Shown: piece by piece, positions 7,253-9,466 of the stretch
Layout of the letters: every line of letters starts with the position of its first letter
Numbering within the stretch: position 1 is the first letter of the stretch
Source of the DNA: Candidatus Schekmanbacteria bacterium
Lineage (GTDB): Bacteria; Schekmanbacteria; GWA2-38-11; J061
Assembly (NCBI GenBank): GCA_003695725.1
Contig: RFHX01000259.1
Coordinates: forward strand, 1-9,466
Direction of reading: 5' to 3'
Length of the DNA stretch: 9,466 nt
Translations under genes and position numbers: made by a program
Notes under the pieces: generated by a model
Seen by the model: the letters and a program-made list of their open reading frames with translations, nothing else
Told to the model about the DNA's origin: nothing
Databases searched by the model: none

Positions 7253-8734
7253 ATGAAAAAAAAAGTTATAGTAATAGGTGCAGGTCCTGGTGGACTAACT
7301 TCAACTATGATGCTTGCCAACAAGGGGTATGATGTTATAGTTTTTGAAAGGCAAAACTATATCGGAGGGAGAAACTCACATATAAAACTTGATGATTTCA
7401 CCTTTGACCTCGGACCAACTTTTCTGATAATGAAGTTTGTCCTTGAAGAAATCTTCGGACTTTCGGGGAGAAAACTTTCCGATTATATGGAATGCAAACA
7501 GATTGATCCTCTTTACAGACTCATTTTCAGTGACGGCAAAACTTTTTATCCCACTTCAGACAGGAAAAAGATGAGAGAGCAGATTGCTGAATGTTATCCC
7601 GGAAATGAAAAGGGATATGACCGCTATCTTGAATATGAAAAGAAGAAATATGAACACGTTTTCCCTTGCCTTAAGGCTCCGTACAATAGGTTAAGTTCAT
7701 ATCTCAAAAAAAGATTTATTTGGGCAATTCCCTATCTTGGTCCTTTTTCAAATTTATTCGATTATCTTGGAAGATATTTTGACAGTGATGAATTGAAGCT
7801 TGCCTTTACATTTCAGGCGAAATATCTTGGAATGTCACCGTGGAAGTGCCCCGGGACCTTTAGTATTATTTCCTTTATTGAACAGCAATACGGTATTTTT
7901 CATCCTGTAGGAGGTCTTAGCCAAATAACAAAAGCTATGGCGAAAGCATCAGAAGAAGATGGTGCAGAGATTTATACCTCTCAAGGAGTGAAAAAGATTA
8001 TTGTAAAAAACGGCATTGCAATCGGTGTTGAGCTTGAAAGCGGAGAAAAGGAGTTTGCTGATTATATCGTCATAAATGCGGATTTTGCCTATGCTATGAC
8101 TAATCTTTTCAAAGAGGGAGTGCTTAAAAAATATACTGCATCAAATATTGCAAGGAGGAAATATTCCTGTTCTGCATTTATGATCTATTTAGGGGTTGAT
8201 CGGCTTTATGATATCCCTCACCATAATATAATTTTTTCATCTGATTACAAAAATAACACTTTAGAAATTGCTGAAAAGAAAATACTTTCAGAAGAACCCT
8301 CGATTTATGTGCAGAATGCATGTGTTACCGATAAGACTCTTGCCCCTGATGGCAAATCCACTATCTATATTCTCGTACCGGTTGCAAACAGAGAAGGTGA
8401 TATAAACTGGAACAAGGAGAAGGCGAGATATAGAGAAAAAGTGCTTGATATAGTTGAAAAGAGGGCAGGTCTAAATGATTTAAGAAAGCATATAAAAGCA
8501 GAAAAGGTTATTACTCCAGATGATTGGGAGAATGAAAAGTTTGTCTATAGAGGAGCAATATTTAATCTTGCCCACAGTATTGACCAGATGCTTTACTTAA
8601 GGCCTCATAATGATTTTGAAGAGGTAAAAAACTGCTATCTCGTTGGAGGAGGTACTCATCCTGGAAGCGGACTACCTACTATAATTGAGTCAGGAAGAAT
8701 ATCAGCTGAACTTATTATAAAGCGTGATGCCTGA
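7253..8734 (+). CDS. Phytoene-desaturase-family (CrtI-like) FAD oxidoreductase
   Basis: This 493-residue flavoprotein has the length and end motifs of the CrtI/CrtN family. Its members add or remove double bonds, or isomerise them, in isoprenoid chains. The N-terminus has a dinucleotide-binding fold, VIVIGAGPGGLTSTMMLANK (5-24), with Glu32 (VFER) at the position that binds the FAD ribose and the GGR turn at 38-40. The C-terminal FAD and substrate motif is YLVGGGTHPGSGLP (462-475), followed by IIESGRISAEL, close to the HPGxGxP signature of carotenoid desaturases. The ATG has a good ribosome binding site, GGAG at 7243-7246, six bases upstream. No crtB (phytoene synthase), crtE or other carotenoid gene is in the window, so carotenoid desaturation is only one option. 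A related saturase, a desaturase of another isoprenoid, or an oxidase is possible. It is transcribed divergently from the PlsY-like operon. Confidence 0.88.
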   Translation: MKKKVIVIGAGPGGLTSTMMLANKGYDVIVFERQNYIGGRNSHIKLDDFTFDLGPTFLIMKFVLEEIFGLSGRKLSDYMECKQIDPLYRLIFSDGKTFYPTSDRKKMREQIAECYPGNEKGYDRYLEYEKKKYEHVFPCLKAPYNRLSSYLKKRFIWAIPYLGPFSNLFDYLGRYFDSDELKLAFTFQAKYLGMSPWKCPGTFSIISFIEQQYGIFHPVGGLSQITKAMAKASEEDGAEIYTSQGVKKIIVKNGIAIGVELESGEKEFADYIVINADFAYAMTNLFKEGVLKKYTASNIARRKYSCSAFMIYLGVDRLYDIPHHNIIFSSDYKNNTLEIAEKKILSEEPSIYVQNACVTDKTLAPDGKSTIYILVPVANREGDINWNKEKARYREKVLDIVEKRAGLNDLRKHIKAEKVITPDDWENEKFVYRGAIFNLAHSIDQMLYLRPHNDFEEVKNCYLVGGGTHPGSGLPTIIESGRISAELIIKRDA

Positions 8735-8756
8735 TGTACAGACACCAAGCTGTAAG

Positions 8757-8787
8757 AAGATAAGTTTTTCAGGAAGTCTATCTTTTT
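8757..8787 (+). terminator. Weak candidate intrinsic terminator after the desaturase-like gene
   Basis: AAGATA (8757-8762) pairs with TATCTT (8779-8784), and a run of five T (8783-8787) begins inside the second arm. The stem is only six A/T-rich pairs with a 16-base loop, so this is tentative. It overlaps the tail end of the decayed rubrerythrin on the other strand. Confidence 0.25.
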
Positions 8788-9270
8788 AAACATTGTTGCT
8801 TTTGCACTGCAGCAAGTGAAACTGTCGGGAGCATTCTTTTTCTGTTGTAAATCCGAACACTGGGCAAACATTATAAGGATACTCCTCCTGATCGCCTTCC
8901 AAATTGTCTAGAAGCTTCTGATATAATTCAGCGTGACCTTTTTCACCATCATTAACGTACTGGAATGACCGTCCCGCCACCTTGTTGTCTTCTGTCTGCG
9001 TCGGCTGAATCATCTCCGGACACATCGATTTGAATTCAAATGTTTTGCCCACAACTGCCGCTTCGAGGTTTTCTTTCATGTTTCCGATTCCCTTGAGTGT
9101 CCTTAAATGGTTGTGGACGTTTACCATTTCCGCTTCAGCTGCGGCTGAAAACATTCTTGCGGTCTGAGGGTTACCCTCTTTTTCGCTATTTCCGCAAAGG
9201 CAAGATATTTGCGATTTGCTTGTGATTCTCCCGCAAATGCCTCTTTCAATATTTCTTCGGATTTGCTTAT
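8776..9270 (-). pseudogene. rbr: Decayed rubrerythrin
   Basis: Rubrerythrins are di-iron peroxidases with a C-terminal rubredoxin-like site that protect anaerobes from peroxide. Read on the minus strand, this one starts with SKSEEILKEAFAGESQANRK and then YLAFAEIAKK. After a one-base deletion in a T5 run (9179-9183) it continues MFSAAAEAEM, NHLRTLKGIGN and KENLEAAVVG, then GEKGHAELYQKLLDN. After a second frameshift near 8833-8841 it ends APDSFTCCSAKATMFKKID. The lesions add up. The expected start codon is ATA (9270-9268), behind a good AAGGAA (9280-9275). The His of the ExxH motif is Asn (codon 9121-9119), and a Glu ligand is Lys (codon 9046-9044). One Cys of each rubredoxin CxxC pair is Phe (codons 8857-8855 and 8820-8818). 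The last ExxH (EKGH) survives. Lost ligands in addition to two frameshifts make sequencing error an unlikely full explanation. No stop codon directly follows the family's usual end. Confidence 0.88.
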
Positions 9271-9282
9271 GTTATTCCTTCT

Positions 9283-9360
9283 AAAAAAAGTTATTTATGA
9301 TCTAAAAAAGGATTAAAAAAGTCTTATTTAATACCTTAAAAAAATTCTCTCTCAAAAAAA
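9283..9360. repeat. Series of five A6-A7 tracts
   Basis: Runs of six or seven A begin at 9283, 9304, 9315, 9338 and 9354. The first three spacings (21, 11 and 23 bases) are close to multiples of the DNA helical repeat; the last (16) is not. Phased A-tracts bend DNA and can act as upstream promoter elements. Here they overlap the presumed rubrerythrin promoter. The rest of the window to 9466 holds no gene that I can recognise. Confidence 0.45.
9328..9355 (-). promoter_or_regulatory. Relic promoter of the rubrerythrin pseudogene
   Basis: On the minus strand TTGAGA (9355-9350) is separated by 16 bases from TATTAA (9333-9328), matching five and four consensus positions. It lies about 60 bases before the expected translation start of the decayed rubrerythrin. 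The surrounding DNA is so A/T-rich that a chance match is quite possible. Confidence 0.3.
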
Positions 9361-9466
9361 GAGATAAATTTGTCAGAAGATGGGTTGGATTGTTTAATAT
9401 AGAATGAAAAAATATTAAGATTGAACTACAGAAAATGCAGGCGGATAGAATTTTATAATATAATAA

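Noticed and set aside
1-9466. CRISPR arrays, tRNA or rRNA genes.
   Set aside because: I saw no regularly spaced repeats and no sequence resembling structural RNA genes.

Overview
The window is AT-rich, with many A and T tracts. It looks like a bacterial chromosome segment that mixes intact genes with decaying accessory DNA. A decayed rubrerythrin points to an anaerobe or microaerophile. A fragment of an HlyD-type membrane fusion protein and an exported TPR protein would fit a Gram-negative (diderm) cell envelope. The sequence alone does not let me name a species.

Left part (1-2981). One intact plus-strand gene encodes a compact beta-CASP metallo-beta-lactamase nuclease of the RNase J type (156-1469). 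It is followed by two relics on the same strand. The first is an IS21-family transposase (istA) broken by several frameshifts, cut off at its C-terminus and with no istB after it. The second is the C-terminal piece of an HlyD/RND-type membrane fusion protein.

Centre (2982-7137). Three minus-strand genes are packed without gaps. In transcription order they are a very divergent PlsY-like integral membrane acyltransferase homologue, a 783-residue dikinase-type phosphotransferase (ATP-grasp, substrate domain, swivelling phospho-His domain, the layout of rifampicin phosphotransferase), and an exported TPR-repeat protein. The stop codon of the first gene abuts the ATG of the second, and the second and third overlap by 20 bases. 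A credible promoter lies upstream of the first gene.

Right part (7138-9466). A 115-bp divergent intergenic region carries face-to-face promoter elements. It separates the minus-strand operon from a plus-strand CrtI/phytoene-desaturase-family FAD oxidoreductase (7253-8734). Beyond it, on the minus strand, is a rubrerythrin gene with several inactivating lesions, including lost iron ligands. An A-tract-rich region with no gene follows to the end of the window.

The most interesting unit is the set 2982-8734: a PlsY-like protein missing canonical active-site residues, an ATP-dependent phosphotransferase of unknown substrate, an exported TPR protein, and a divergently transcribed isoprenoid or lipid desaturase-like enzyme. 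I infer, but cannot show, that they act together on a lipid or isoprenoid-type substrate at the membrane.
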